Assembly (NCBI RefSeq): GCF_000757825.1
Contig: NZ_CP009451.1
Coordinates: forward strand, 2,728,001-2,792,000
Length of the DNA stretch: 64,000 nt
Reading direction: 5' to 3'
Origin: Cedecea neteri
Lineage (GTDB): Bacteria; Pseudomonadota; Gammaproteobacteria; Enterobacterales; Enterobacteriaceae
How positions within the stretch are numbered: position 1 is the stretch's first letter; each line of letters begins with the position of its first letter. This document shows positions 20,798 to 29,569 of this stretch, one piece after another. A program made the translations under genes and the position numbers. Under the pieces are notes generated by a model. It did no database searches. It had not been told where the DNA came from and was given only the letters and a program-made list of their open reading frames with translations.

Positions 20798-22084
20798 ATG
20801 AAAACCTCACTCTTCAAAAGTCTGTATTTTCAGGTGCTGACCGCAATTGCCATCGGCATTTTGCTGGGTCACTTTTACCCGGAATTGGGTGCCCAAATGA
20901 AACCGTTTGGCGACGCGTTCGTTAAACTGATTAAAATGATTATTGCGCCCGTCATCTTCTGCACCGTGGTGACCGGGATCGCGGGCATGGAAAGCATGAA
21001 AGCCGTGGGCCGTACCGGCGCGGTAGCGTTACTCTATTTCGAAGTTGTCAGCACCATCGCGCTGATTATCGGGCTTATCGTGGTCAACGTGCTGCAGCCT
21101 GGCGCGGGGATGAACGTTGATCCGGCGACGCTGGATGCTAAAGCGGTGGCGGTTTACGCCGAACAGGCTCAGCAACAGGGCGTGATTGCCTTCCTGCTGG
21201 ACGTGATTCCAGGCAGCGTGATTGGCGCGTTTGCCAGCGGTAACATCCTGCAGGTGCTGCTGTTTGCCGTGCTATTTGGCTTTGCCCTGCATCGCCTGGG
21301 CCACAAAGGCCAGATGATCTTTAACGTCATCGAAAGCTTCTCTCAGGTTATCTTCGGTATCATCAACATGATCATGCGCCTGGCGCCTATCGGGGCGTTT
21401 GGTGCGATGGCGTTCACCATCGGGAAATACGGCGTCGGCTCTCTGGTTCAGCTGGGCCAGCTGATTATCTGCTTCTACATTACCTGCCTGCTGTTTGTGA
21501 TTCTGGTGCTGGGCTCTATTGCGCGCGTCACCGGCTTCAGCATCTTCAAGTTCATCCGCTACATCAAAGAAGAGCTGCTGATTGTGCTGGGAACGTCCTC
21601 TTCCGAGTCCGTGCTGCCGCGCATGCTCGATAAGATGGAAAAACTCGGCTGCCGTAAATCCGTTGTTGGCCTGGTTATTCCAACCGGCTACTCCTTCAAC
21701 CTGGACGGCACGTCGATTTATCTGACGATGGCGGCGGTGTTTATCGCTCAGGCGACCAACAGCCACATGGATATCTTCCACCAGATAACGCTGCTGGTGG
21801 TGCTGCTGCTCTCCTCTAAAGGAGCTGCAGGCGTGACCGGTAGCGGCTTCATAGTACTGGCTGCAACCATCTCTGCGGTAGGGCATCTGCCGGTCGCCGG
21901 TCTGGCGCTGATTCTGGGTATCGACCGCTTCATGTCCGAAGCCCGTGCGCTGACCAACCTGGTGGGTAACGGCGTGGCGACCGTCGTGGTGGCCAAATGG
22001 GTGAAACAGCTGGATGAAAAACAGCTTCGCCAGCAGCTGGATAATCCACAATCCGACAAAAAAGTGACCGAAGTCTCCCACTAA
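20798..22084 (+). CDS. dctA: C4-dicarboxylate transport protein DctA
   Basis: Inner-membrane symporter of the DAACS family for succinate, fumarate, malate and related acids with protons or sodium. 428 residues, identical in length to E. coli DctA, with the expected membrane helices and the conserved [10 protein letters not shown] serine-rich reentrant loop and [10 protein letters not shown] motif (about 268-310). AAGGA lies about eight bases before the ATG. In E. coli it is controlled by DcuSR, CRP and ArcA; I could not assign such sites with confidence here. Terminator at 22096-22124. Confidence 0.96.
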   Translation: MKTSLFKSLYFQVLTAIAIGILLGHFYPELGAQMKPFGDAFVKLIKMIIAPVIFCTVVTGIAGMESMKAVGRTGAVALLYFEVVSTIALIIGLIVVNVLQPGAGMNVDPATLDAKAVAVYAEQAQQQGVIAFLLDVIPGSVIGAFASGNILQVLLFAVLFGFALHRLGHKGQMIFNVIESFSQVIFGIINMIMRLAPIGAFGAMAFTIGKYGVGSLVQLGQLIICFYITCLLFVILVLGSIARVTGFSIFKFIRYIKEELLIVLGTSSSESVLPRMLDKMEKLGCRKSVVGLVIPTGYSFNLDGTSIYLTMAAVFIAQATNSHMDIFHQITLLVVLLLSSKGAAGVTGSGFIVLAATISAVGHLPVAGLALILGIDRFMSEARALTNLVGNGVATVVVAKWVKQLDEKQLRQQLDNPQSDKKVTEVSH

Positions 22085-22095
22085 TCCGACCAATT

Positions 22096-22124
22096 GCCCG
22101 CAGCGACTTGCCCTCGCTGCGGGC
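22096..22124 (+). terminator. dctA terminator hairpin
   Basis: Perfect 11-base stem GCCCGCAGCGA / TCGCTGCGGGC with a seven-base loop, 12 bases after dctA. No long T-run follows. Confidence 0.75.
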
Positions 22125-22301
22125 GACTCTGCATAATTACCCCGCTAAATATTCAACACTCTCTATTTTTCACTTTCTTAAGTGACGTTTTCGCAGAAAT
22201 GCGGTCAAACGGATTGGTGAAACGTCACCTATGTCGGTCTGCGGACGTCGAATGCCGCGCCGATGTGCTACTTTTAACCAGGATTGTTTTTAGGGGTTCA
22301 C

Positions 22302-23786
22302 ATGCAGGGCACCAAGATTCGACTTTTAGCTGGCGGATTGCTGTTAGCAGCAATGGCCGGTAACGTGCAGGCAGAAGCACTCCAGCCGGACCCGGCCTGG
22401 CAACAGGGAACGCTTTCTAACGGCTTCCAGTGGCAGGTTTTATCCACTCCCCAGCGCCCAAGCGATCGTGTTGAAATTCGCCTGATGGTGAATACCGGTT
22501 CGCTCGCCGAAACCGCTCAGCAAAGCGGTTACAGCCACTTTTTACCGCGCATGGTGTTGACGCAGGCTGGCGGCCTGCCGACGAGCCAGGCGCGTTCGTT
22601 ATGGCAGCAAAGCAGCGACCCGGAGCGCCCACTTCCTCCGGCTATCGTCTCGTATGACTTCACGCTGTTTAACCTCAGCCTGCCGAATAACCGTAATGAT
22701 TTACTGAAAGAAGCGCTGATGTTCCTGGCGACGAATACCGGCTCGCTGGACGTGGCCTCTGGCACCGTGACCGCTGCGCTGCACGCGCCGGATATGGTTG
22801 CCACCTGGCCGATGAACACCAAAGACAGCTGGTGGCGCTATCGCCTCAAAGGCTCCACGCTGCTGGGCCATGATCCGGCAGAAAGCCTCAAGCGCCCGGT
22901 TGACGCCGCGCAGCTGAAAGCGTTTTACGACAAATGGTACACCCCGGACGCCATGACCCTTATCGTGGTCGGCAACGTAGACAGCCGCAGCGTAGCGGAA
23001 CAAATCAACAAAACGTTCGGCGAGCTGAAAGGCAAGCGCGAAACGCCTGCGCCGGTGCCAACGCTCTCCCCGCTCAAGCCTGAGCCGGTCAGCCTGATGA
23101 CCGATAGCGTGCACCAGGACAGGCTTTCTCTGATGTGGGACAACACCTGGCAGCCGATTCGTGAGTCTGCGGCGCTGCTGCGCTACTGGCGTGCGGACCT
23201 GGCTCGCGAAGCGCTGTTCTGGAACGTGCAGCAAAGCCTGGGCAAAAACGGCGTTAAAGACCTGAACCTCAGCTTCGACTGTCGCGTGCTCTATCTGCGT
23301 GCCCAGTGCGGGATAAACATTGAGTCGCCAAACGATAAGCTGAACGCCAGCCTGACCAGCGTAGGCCGCGAGCTGCTGCGAGTGCGCGATAAGGGCCTGT
23401 CTCAGGAAGAGTTTGATGCGCTGATTGCCCAGAAGAAGGGCGAGCTGACGAAGCTGTTTGCCACCTACGCGCGCACCGACACCGATGTGTTGATCAGCCA
23501 GCGCATGCGCTCGCTGCAGAACCAGGTTGTCGATATTGCGCCGGAACAGTATCAGAAGCTGCGCCAGGACTTCCTCGACAGCCTGACCGTGTCGATGCTC
23601 AACCAGGACCTGCGTCAGCAGCTGTCTCAGGATATGTCGCTGATACTGCTGCAGCCTAAGGGCGAGCCTGAGTACAACATGAAGGAACTGAAAGCGACGT
23701 GGGATAAGGTGATGGTTCCAGCCGCCGCGCCGCCGGTGACCGACGATCCTAAGCAGGATGTTTCAGATATTCCTCCGGCTTCTTAG
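22302..23786 (+). CDS. yhjJ: Periplasmic M16-family peptidase-like protein YhjJ, probably inactive
   Basis: Homologue of zinc peptidases of the pitrilysin/M16 family, 494 residues, with a signal peptide (MQGTKIRLLAGG to VQA). The catalytic HxxEH motif is not present; the equivalent position reads SHFLPR, lacking the essential Glu and second His, so proteolysis is unlikely. E. coli YhjJ is likewise degenerate. The C-terminal M16-type segment LKGSTLLGHDPAESL and YTPDAMTLIVVGN are intact. I start at ATG 22302 (AGGGG six bases upstream), matching E. coli, rather than the in-frame codon at 22284. Function is unknown. Confidence 0.9.
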   Translation: MQGTKIRLLAGGLLLAAMAGNVQAEALQPDPAWQQGTLSNGFQWQVLSTPQRPSDRVEIRLMVNTGSLAETAQQSGYSHFLPRMVLTQAGGLPTSQARSLWQQSSDPERPLPPAIVSYDFTLFNLSLPNNRNDLLKEALMFLATNTGSLDVASGTVTAALHAPDMVATWPMNTKDSWWRYRLKGSTLLGHDPAESLKRPVDAAQLKAFYDKWYTPDAMTLIVVGNVDSRSVAEQINKTFGELKGKRETPAPVPTLSPLKPEPVSLMTDSVHQDRLSLMWDNTWQPIRESAALLRYWRADLAREALFWNVQQSLGKNGVKDLNLSFDCRVLYLRAQCGINIESPNDKLNASLTSVGRELLRVRDKGLSQEEFDALIAQKKGELTKLFATYARTDTDVLISQRMRSLQNQVVDIAPEQYQKLRQDFLDSLTVSMLNQDLRQQLSQDMSLILLQPKGEPEYNMKELKATWDKVMVPAAAPPVTDDPKQDVSDIPPAS

Positions 23787-23797
23787 TGCCGGGATTG

Positions 23798-23861
23798 CCC
23801 CTCACCCCGACCCTCTCCCCATAGGGGAGAGGGGGAATTCTTTTAGCCCTCGGGGTGAGGG
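23798..23861. repeat. Nested palindromic repeat between yhjJ and kdgK
   Basis: Outer arms CCCTCACCCCGA and TCGGGGTGAGGG enclose a second hairpin CCCTCTCCCC / GGGGAGAGGG. It fills almost all of the 80-base gap between two convergent genes and is likely a bidirectional terminator. The same motif family recurs at 27959-28042 and 33234-33338, also between convergent genes. Such G/A-rich intergenic palindromes are widespread in enterobacteria and pseudomonads. Confidence 0.88.
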
Positions 23862-23866
23862 TCCAC

Positions 23867-24799
23867 TTATTTGGGCATTGCTTCCAGCGGGATAATCGCC
23901 CCGCGAAACTGGATCACCGTCCCTGCCGTCAGATGGCCGCGCTTCGCGGCCTCTTCCGTCGTTCCTCCGGTTAAACGCACCGCCAGGTAGCCTGCGCTAA
24001 ACGAATCCCCTGCCGCGGTGGTATCCACAACGTTTTCTTTCGCCAGCCGAAGGGCGGGGACTTCGAGTTCGCTTGCACCTCTGATCGACACCAGGCAAGA
24101 CTCTGCGCCCCGTTTGATAACCACTTCTTCTACGCCTGCAGCGTGCGTCCGGCGAATCACCTCACCTGCAGGGGCAGTGCCCCAAAGCAAGTCTTCATCA
24201 TCCAGCGTCAGGAAGGCAATATCCGTGCAGGCCAGCATCTGCTGGTAAACGCGCCGTGTCTCTTCGGGGCTGGCCCATAGGCGTGGGCGATAGTTGTTGT
24301 CGAAAATCACCTTGCAGCCGTTGGCTCTCGCCTGCTTCAGCATTGCCAGCAGCTTCTCGCGGCTGGTTTCGTTGAGGATAGCCAGGCTAATACCGCTCAG
24401 GTAGAGATAATCGAACTGTGCCAGTTCGGCGCAAATTTCCTCTGAACGCTCGCTCTCCAGCCAGAACCGCGCCGCCGCTTCGTTACGCCAGTAGTAGAAG
24501 GTGCGCTCGCCGTGGGCGTCGGTCTCGATGTAGTAGAGGCCCGGAAGGCGGTGCTCCAGGCGCTGAATTAGCGCCGTATGCAGCCGCTCCTGACGCCACG
24601 TGTCCAGCATCTGCTGGCTAAAGCTGTCTTCGCCCAGGGCGGTGACATAGTGCACTTCAAGCTCGCTTTCGCTGACCTGGCGAGCGAGATATACGGAGGT
24701 ATTTAAGGTATCGCCACCAAAGCCGCGCTGCACCTGAGCGCCGTTCTGAGACAGTTCAATCATGCATTCGCCAATCACGGCAATTTTCTGAGTGGGCAT
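23867..24799 (-). CDS. kdgK: 2-keto-3-deoxygluconate kinase
   Basis: PfkB-family sugar kinase that phosphorylates 2-keto-3-deoxy-D-gluconate to KDPG, feeding the Entner-Doudoroff aldolase in hexuronate and pectin-derived sugar use. 310 residues from ATG 24799 (MPTQKIAVIGECMIEL); AGG lies six bases upstream and the length matches E. coli KdgK (309). The N-terminal GGDTLNTSVYLARQ substrate motif and the C-terminal DTTAAGDSFSAGYLAVRL motif with the catalytic Asp are intact. A KdgR-like palindrome lies upstream at 24876-24894. Confidence 0.95.
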   Translation of the reverse strand: MPTQKIAVIGECMIELSQNGAQVQRGFGGDTLNTSVYLARQVSESELEVHYVTALGEDSFSQQMLDTWRQERLHTALIQRLEHRLPGLYYIETDAHGERTFYYWRNEAAARFWLESERSEEICAELAQFDYLYLSGISLAILNETSREKLLAMLKQARANGCKVIFDNNYRPRLWASPEETRRVYQQMLACTDIAFLTLDDEDLLWGTAPAGEVIRRTHAAGVEEVVIKRGAESCLVSIRGASELEVPALRLAKENVVDTTAAGDSFSAGYLAVRLTGGTTEEAAKRGHLTAGTVIQFRGAIIPLEAMPK

Positions 24800-24875
24800 A
24801 GGAAACCTGATGATGAAATGAACAAAAAGACTGTTTTTTCGCATTCTCCGCCGTGGTGAAAAGTGAGTCAAACAT

Positions 24876-24894
24876 TTTAAAACAGTGTTTCGGA
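24876..24894 (-). promoter_or_regulatory. Candidate KdgR operator upstream of kdgK
   Basis: On the kdgK strand the sequence contains GAAACACTGTTTTA, which resembles the KdgR box (AATRAAAYNNYRTTTCATT) in its GAAAC-N3-GTTT core but not in its outer bases. It sits about 80 bases before the start codon. kdgK is a classic KdgR target in enterobacteria. No KdgR gene is in the window, so this is a weak, family-based call. Confidence 0.35.
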
Positions 24895-24968
24895 AAATTT
24901 TGATGTGCGCCAGGTTGTTGTGATTGTGACAAAAATCGCTCTAGTCGATTTTGCTGCGAAAGCGAACA

Positions 24969-24995
24969 TAAAGTTCTCAATTGCCACGCCGATAA
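24969..24995 (+). promoter_or_regulatory. Sigma-28 (FliA) promoter of pdeH
   Basis: TAAA at 24969-24972 and GCCGATAA at 24988-24995 are separated by exactly 15 bases, a perfect match to the class III flagellar consensus TAAA-N15-GCCGATAA. It points at pdeH, whose ATG lies about 47 bases downstream. E. coli yhjH is known to be FliA dependent. Confidence 0.92.
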
Positions 24996-25042
24996 CCTTT
25001 CGACGAGCCATGTAGAGTCATCAGGTCAAACAGGATGTAAAG

Positions 25043-25816
25043 ATGAAGTTGAAACAGATTACTCACCGGCTGCATACGCTTGAGGCGAGCGTTGAAAGTT
25101 TGCAGGAGCGACGATTTTGGCTGCAGTGCCAGCGGCGCTATACCTTTCAGCCGATTTATAAAACAGACGGGAAATTGATGGCAGTGGAGCTGCTCACGGT
25201 GGTGACGCATCCGGCCGAGGCAGACGTGCGTATTCCGCCTGACCGCTATTTCTCTTCGATCCCCGGCCGCCAGCGTCTTACGGTGGTGGAAGAGCAGCTG
25301 CGCCTGCTGGAAGCATGGGAGCAGACCTTTATCGGGCATGACATTCTGGCCTCGGTGAACGTTGATGGCCCCACCCTGATTGCCATGAAGCAGCATCAAC
25401 CGATCCTCGATTTGATCGCAAAACTGCCGTGGGTGCGCTTTGAGCTGGTGGAGCATATCAACCTGCCGCAGGCGGCAACCCTGGCCGGTATGCACGAGTT
25501 TGGCCCGCTTTGGCTGGATGATTTTGGCACCGGCCTGGCAAACTTTTCTGCGCTGAGCGAAGTGCGTTATGACTACATCAAAGTGGCGCGCGAACTTTTC
25601 ATCATGCTGCGAAAAAGCGATGAAGGGCGCAATTTGTTCACCATGCTGCTGCAATTGATGAACCGTTACTGCAAAGGCGTAATTGTGGAAGGCATTGAAA
25701 CGGTTGAAGAATGGAGGGATGTTCAGTCTTCGCCTGCCTATGCAGCGCAGGGCTATTTCCTTTCGCGCCCGGTTCCTTTCGAAAACCTTGAACATGTGCT
25801 GATTCACCTCCCCTGA
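25043..25816 (+). CDS. pdeH: EAL-domain c-di-GMP phosphodiesterase PdeH (YhjH)
   Basis: Stand-alone EAL phosphodiesterase that lowers c-di-GMP during the flagellar programme so that YcgR does not brake the motor and curli/cellulose remain off. 257 residues; no GGDEF domain. The EAL position reads ELL (AVELLTVV, about residue 50), as in E. coli PdeH, and the metal-binding DDFGTGLANFSALSE motif plus EGIETVEEW are intact. Driven by the sigma-28 promoter at 24969-24995. A long hairpin (25812-25868) overlaps its stop codon and leads into yhjG. Confidence 0.95.
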   Translation: MKLKQITHRLHTLEASVESLQERRFWLQCQRRYTFQPIYKTDGKLMAVELLTVVTHPAEADVRIPPDRYFSSIPGRQRLTVVEEQLRLLEAWEQTFIGHDILASVNVDGPTLIAMKQHQPILDLIAKLPWVRFELVEHINLPQAATLAGMHEFGPLWLDDFGTGLANFSALSEVRYDYIKVARELFIMLRKSDEGRNLFTMLLQLMNRYCKGVIVEGIETVEEWRDVQSSPAYAAQGYFLSRPVPFENLEHVLIHLP

Positions 25817-25868
25817 TGCCGTTTCGGTCATGCTGGACTATCTTTTAGTCAGGCAGGCCGGCATCAGG
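25812..25868 (+). terminator. Long hairpin spanning the pdeH stop and the yhjG leader
   Basis: Ten-base arms CCTGATGCCG (25812-25821) and CGGCATCAGG (25859-25868) enclose a second hairpin, GACTA / TAGTC. The left arm contains the pdeH stop codon and the right arm abuts the yhjG Shine-Dalgarno region. No T-run, so it may be an attenuator or a message-stabilising structure rather than a plain terminator. Confidence 0.6.
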
Positions 25869-25881
25869 AGAGGTAAGAAGG

Positions 25882-27948
25882 ATGACAAGAGCAGGTAAAA
25901 TTAGCAGTGTAATCGCCGGGATTTTCTTGTTGTTGGTTGTGGTGGCGATCGTCGTGATTGCGACGTTTGACTGGAACCGACTAAAACCAACCATCAACCA
26001 AAAAGTCTCGACCGAACTGAACCGCCCCTTTGCCATTCGTGGCGATTTGGGCGTGGTTTGGGAGCGAAACAAAGACGAAAGCGGCTGGCGTAGCTGGGTG
26101 CCATGGCCGCACGTTCACGCCGAGGACATTCTTCTTGGCAACCCGCCGGATATCCCCGAAGTCACCATGGTTCATCTGCCGAGGGTGGATGCGACGCTTG
26201 CCCCACTCTCGCTCCTCACCAAAACGGTCTACATCCCCTGGATTAAGCTGGTTGAGCCCGACGCCCGAATTATCCGGCTGTCGGAAAAAAATAATAACTG
26301 GACCTTTAACCTTGCCAGCTCTGGCGACAACGATCCCCATCAAAAACCGTCCGGCTGGTCCTTCCGGCTGGACAATATTTTGTTTGATAAAGGCCGGATC
26401 GCGGTAGACGACAAGGTCACCAGGGCAGAGCTAACGATCCTCGTCGATCCGCTGGGTAAACCGCTGCCGTTCAGTGAAGTGTCAGGCCAAAAGCCGCAGG
26501 GGAAGGACGCGGCGAAGGCGGCGGATTACGCGTTCGGGCTGAAAGTGAATGGTCACTACAACGGCCAGCCGGTGGAAGGCAGCGGTAAAATCGGCGGCAT
26601 GCTGGCGCTGCGCAGTGAAAGCGATAGCGCGTTCCCGGTGCAGGCCGACGTGCGTTCTGGCACGTCTCGCGTGGCCTTTGTGGGGACCGTCAACGACCCA
26701 ATGAAAATGGGCGGGGTTGACCTCAGGCTTAAATTCTCCGGGGACTCCCTCGGTAACCTTTACGCGCTGACAGGCGTGCTGCTGCCGGATACCCCGCCGT
26801 TTGAAACGGACGGCCATCTGCTGGCGAAAATCGATACGGATAAAGGTTCGGTCTTCCGTTACCAGGATTTTAACGGGCGCATTGGCGACAGCGATATTCA
26901 CGGCTCCCTGACTTACAGCCAGGGCAAACCGCGGCCTAAGCTTGAAGGTGATTTAGTCTCTAAACAGCTGCGGCTGGCCGATTTAGGGCCGTTGATTGGC
27001 GTCGACTCAGGGAAGGGCGCAGAGAAGACGAAAAAAGCCAAACAGCAGCGCGGAGAAAGTACGGCGCAGCCCGCCGACAAAGTGCTGCCTTACGATCGCT
27101 TTGAGACGGACAAGTGGAACGTGATGGACGCCGATGTGCGCTTTAAGGGGCAGCGTATAGAGCACAGCGGCACGCTGCCGCTCAGCGACCTGAGCACCCA
27201 CGTGATTCTGAATAACGCTGACCTGCGCCTGCAGCCGCTGAAATTCGGCATGGCGGGAGGGTCCATCAATGCCAATATCCACCTTGAAGGCGACAAAAAA
27301 CCGATGCAGGGGAAAGCGGATATTCAGGCGCGTCGTCTCCAACTGAAGCAGCTTATGCCAAAGGTGGAGTCGATGCAGAAAACGCTCGGTGAGCTGAACG
27401 GTGACGCTAACCTGAGCGGGCGCGGTAACTCCGTGGCTGCACTGCTTGGCACCAGCAACGGCAGCCTGAAGCTGCTGATGAACGACGGGCTTATCAGCCG
27501 CAACCTGATGGAAATCGTAGGCCTGAACGTTGGGAACTACATTGTCGGGAAGATTTTTGGCGACGATGAGGTGCGGATAAACTGCGCTGCGGCGAACCTG
27601 GATTTGCGTAACGGCATCGCGACGCCGAGGATTTTCGCCTTTGATACCGAAAACGCCCTGATCAACGTGACCGGCAGCACCAACTTTGCCAGCGAACGTC
27701 TGGATTTGACCATCGATCCGGAGAGCAAAGGGATTCGTATTATTACCCTGCGTTCACCGCTCTACGTGCGCGGCACGTTCAAAAACCCGGATGCGGGCGT
27801 GAAGCCGGGGCCGCTGATCGTTCGTGGTGCGGTGGCCGCAGCGCTTGCGACGCTGGTCACGCCGGCTGCGGCGCTGGTTGCGCTGATCTCAACTTCTGAA
27901 GGCAGCGATAATCAATGCCGGACGATTTTGGGGCAGATGAAGAAGTGA
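25882..27948 (+). CDS. yhjG: AsmA-family inner-membrane-anchored protein YhjG
   Basis: Member of the AsmA-like superfamily, proteins implicated in phospholipid movement to the outer membrane and envelope homeostasis. 688 residues: one N-terminal membrane helix (about 9-31), then a very long periplasmic part with an AsmA N-terminal domain and the C-terminal AsmA_2-type region (GNGSLKLLMNDGLISRNLME type segment around 530-550). AAGAAGG immediately precedes the start. Convergent with yhjE, with a palindromic repeat between. Role of YhjG itself is not established. Confidence 0.92.
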   Translation: MTRAGKISSVIAGIFLLLVVVAIVVIATFDWNRLKPTINQKVSTELNRPFAIRGDLGVVWERNKDESGWRSWVPWPHVHAEDILLGNPPDIPEVTMVHLPRVDATLAPLSLLTKTVYIPWIKLVEPDARIIRLSEKNNNWTFNLASSGDNDPHQKPSGWSFRLDNILFDKGRIAVDDKVTRAELTILVDPLGKPLPFSEVSGQKPQGKDAAKAADYAFGLKVNGHYNGQPVEGSGKIGGMLALRSESDSAFPVQADVRSGTSRVAFVGTVNDPMKMGGVDLRLKFSGDSLGNLYALTGVLLPDTPPFETDGHLLAKIDTDKGSVFRYQDFNGRIGDSDIHGSLTYSQGKPRPKLEGDLVSKQLRLADLGPLIGVDSGKGAEKTKKAKQQRGESTAQPADKVLPYDRFETDKWNVMDADVRFKGQRIEHSGTLPLSDLSTHVILNNADLRLQPLKFGMAGGSINANIHLEGDKKPMQGKADIQARRLQLKQLMPKVESMQKTLGELNGDANLSGRGNSVAALLGTSNGSLKLLMNDGLISRNLMEIVGLNVGNYIVGKIFGDDEVRINCAAANLDLRNGIATPRIFAFDTENALINVTGSTNFASERLDLTIDPESKGIRIITLRSPLYVRGTFKNPDAGVKPGPLIVRGAVAAALATLVTPAAALVALISTSEGSDNQCRTILGQMKK

Positions 27949-27958
27949 GTGAACGTTT

Positions 27959-28042
27959 CCCCTCACCCCAGCCCTCTCCCCGAAGGGGCGAGGGGGAAAT
28001 CAGCGTCCCCTTTCCCTTTTAGGGAGAGGGTCAGGGTGAGGG
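27959..28042. repeat. Nested palindromic repeat between yhjG and yhjE
   Basis: CCCCTCACCCCAG at the left and GGGTCAGGGTGAGGG at the right form the outer arms. Inside are two smaller G-rich hairpins, CCCTCTCCCC / GGGGCGAGGG and CCCTTTT-type arms with AGGGAGAGGG. It lies between convergent genes, six bases from the yhjE stop codon, and belongs to the same family as 23798-23861 and 33234-33338. Confidence 0.85.
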
Positions 28043-28047
28043 TAGAT

Positions 28048-29373
28048 TTACAGCGACTGGTGGCGGGTTTCTTTACTCAGCAGCAGCGCAATCAGCGTCA
28101 GCGCAGACATCGCCGCCAGATACACGCCGACGTAGAACAGGCCGTAGTTAGCCTGCAGCCAGGTCGCGATATACGGTGCGACGGAAGCGCCGAGAATGGA
28201 CGCGACGTTGTAGGAGAAAGAGGCGCCGGTGTAACGCACTTCCGTCGGGAACATCTCCGGCAGCAGCGCGCCCATTGGGCCAAAGGTCAGCCCCATCAGG
28301 CTCAGGCCGATCAGCAGGTAGGCCATCACCAGCGCCTGGCTGCCTGAACCCAGCAGCGGCGGGAAGACGAACAGCGCAAACAGAATCATCAGGCTGGTTA
28401 TTACAATCATGCTCTTGCGGCGGCCAAAGGCATCCGCCAGGTAGCCCGCAATCGGCACCATCACGCCAAAGCCAATCACCGCCATCATCAGCATCCACAG
28501 CACGTCATTGCGTGAGAAGCCGAGGCCTGCCGGGACCGGCGCGGTACTGAAGGTCATGGAGTAGACCGTCATGATGTAGAACAGCGTATAGGTTGCCAGC
28601 ATGATGAAGGTGCCGAGGATGGTCGCCTTCAGGTGTTTGGTCAGCAGCGTACCCATCGGCACTTTAACCTGCTTCCCGGCTTTAGCAATCTTCGCGAATA
28701 CTGGCGTTTCATGCAGCGAAACACGGACATAAAGCCCAATAATGACCAGAACCGCCGAAAGAATAAACGGCACGCGCCAGCCCCAGGACATGAACTGCTC
28801 GTCGGTCAACAGCCAGGAGAGCAGCAGGAAGGTGCCGTTGGCGAAGAAGAAGCCGATAGGCGCACCCAGCTGCGGGAACGAACCATACAGCGCGCGCTTG
28901 CGCGGCGGGGCGTTTTCCGTAGCCAATAGCGCCGCGCCGCCCCATTCACCGCCCAGGCCAAGACCCTGCCCAAAACGGGCCAGCGCCAGCAGCATCGGGG
29001 CAAAAATACCGATGGAGGCATAACCCGGCAGCAGGCCGATGACGACGGTTGAAATCCCCATCGTTAGCAGAGAAGCAACCAGCGTCACTTTGCGGCCAAC
29101 GCGGTCGCCGAAGTGGCCAAACAGCGCCGAGCCAATCGGGCGGGCGACAAAAGCGATAGCGAAAGTGGCGAGAGACTGTAGCGTGGCGGCCGTCGGGTCA
29201 CCCTGCGGGAAGAAGATGTGCGGGAAAACGATTACCGCCGCGGTGGCATAGATATAGAAGTCGAAGAACTCGATGGCCGTGCCGACCAGCGAAGCGACAA
29301 CGACTTTTCCGCGTGAGTTTACGGGCGTGGCGTCAGCCCCGGTATCGAGAGTTGTGGCAACGGATGCTTGCAT
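28048..29373 (-). CDS. yhjE: MFS metabolite:proton symporter YhjE
   Basis: Major facilitator superfamily transporter of the metabolite:H+ symporter (MHS) group. 441 residues, 12 predicted membrane helices. The MFS signature between helices 2 and 3 (GHFGDRVGRK) and its second-half counterpart (GYLADAFGRRKS) are intact. Very close to E. coli YhjE, whose substrate is unknown. The start region MQASVATTLDTGAD precedes NSRGKVVVASLVGTAIEFFDF, the first helix. A foldback sequence at 29423-29520 lies in its 5' flank. Confidence 0.93.
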   Translation of the reverse strand: MQASVATTLDTGADATPVNSRGKVVVASLVGTAIEFFDFYIYATAAVIVFPHIFFPQGDPTAATLQSLATFAIAFVARPIGSALFGHFGDRVGRKVTLVASLLTMGISTVVIGLLPGYASIGIFAPMLLALARFGQGLGLGGEWGGAALLATENAPPRKRALYGSFPQLGAPIGFFFANGTFLLLSWLLTDEQFMSWGWRVPFILSAVLVIIGLYVRVSLHETPVFAKIAKAGKQVKVPMGTLLTKHLKATILGTFIMLATYTLFYIMTVYSMTFSTAPVPAGLGFSRNDVLWMLMMAVIGFGVMVPIAGYLADAFGRRKSMIVITSLMILFALFVFPPLLGSGSQALVMAYLLIGLSLMGLTFGPMGALLPEMFPTEVRYTGASFSYNVASILGASVAPYIATWLQANYGLFYVGVYLAAMSALTLIALLLSKETRHQSL

Positions 29374-29422
29374 AGTTTTTTCTTATTTATGGCGAACGAA
29401 AGTCCATTTACGCATAGCAAAA

Positions 29423-29520
29423 GAAGCATTTCAACGCGCCACGGCGGGCGGCTCAGCTCAAAAAACAGGCATTAAGTGAATAATTTTTAAGCCTGCGCGT
29501 AAGCTTCCATGAAATGCTTC
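29423..29520. repeat. Foldback (inverted-repeat) sequence upstream of yhjE
   Basis: Outer arms GAAGCATTTCA (29423-29433) and TGAAATGCTTC (29510-29520) are perfect 11-base inverted repeats. Just inside, ACGCG (29434-29438) pairs with CGCGT (29496-29500), and a further CAGGC / GCCTG pair closes an inner loop. The total span is 98 bp in a 196-base gap between the acetyltransferase and yhjE. It could be the leader or terminator structure on the minus strand, or a miniature inverted-repeat element; short flanking CAAAA-like sequences occur on both sides. Confidence 0.6.
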
Positions 29521-29569
29521 ACAAAATTTTCAAAATAGAGAATAAAACTGGTTTCAGGTTAAATAAAAG

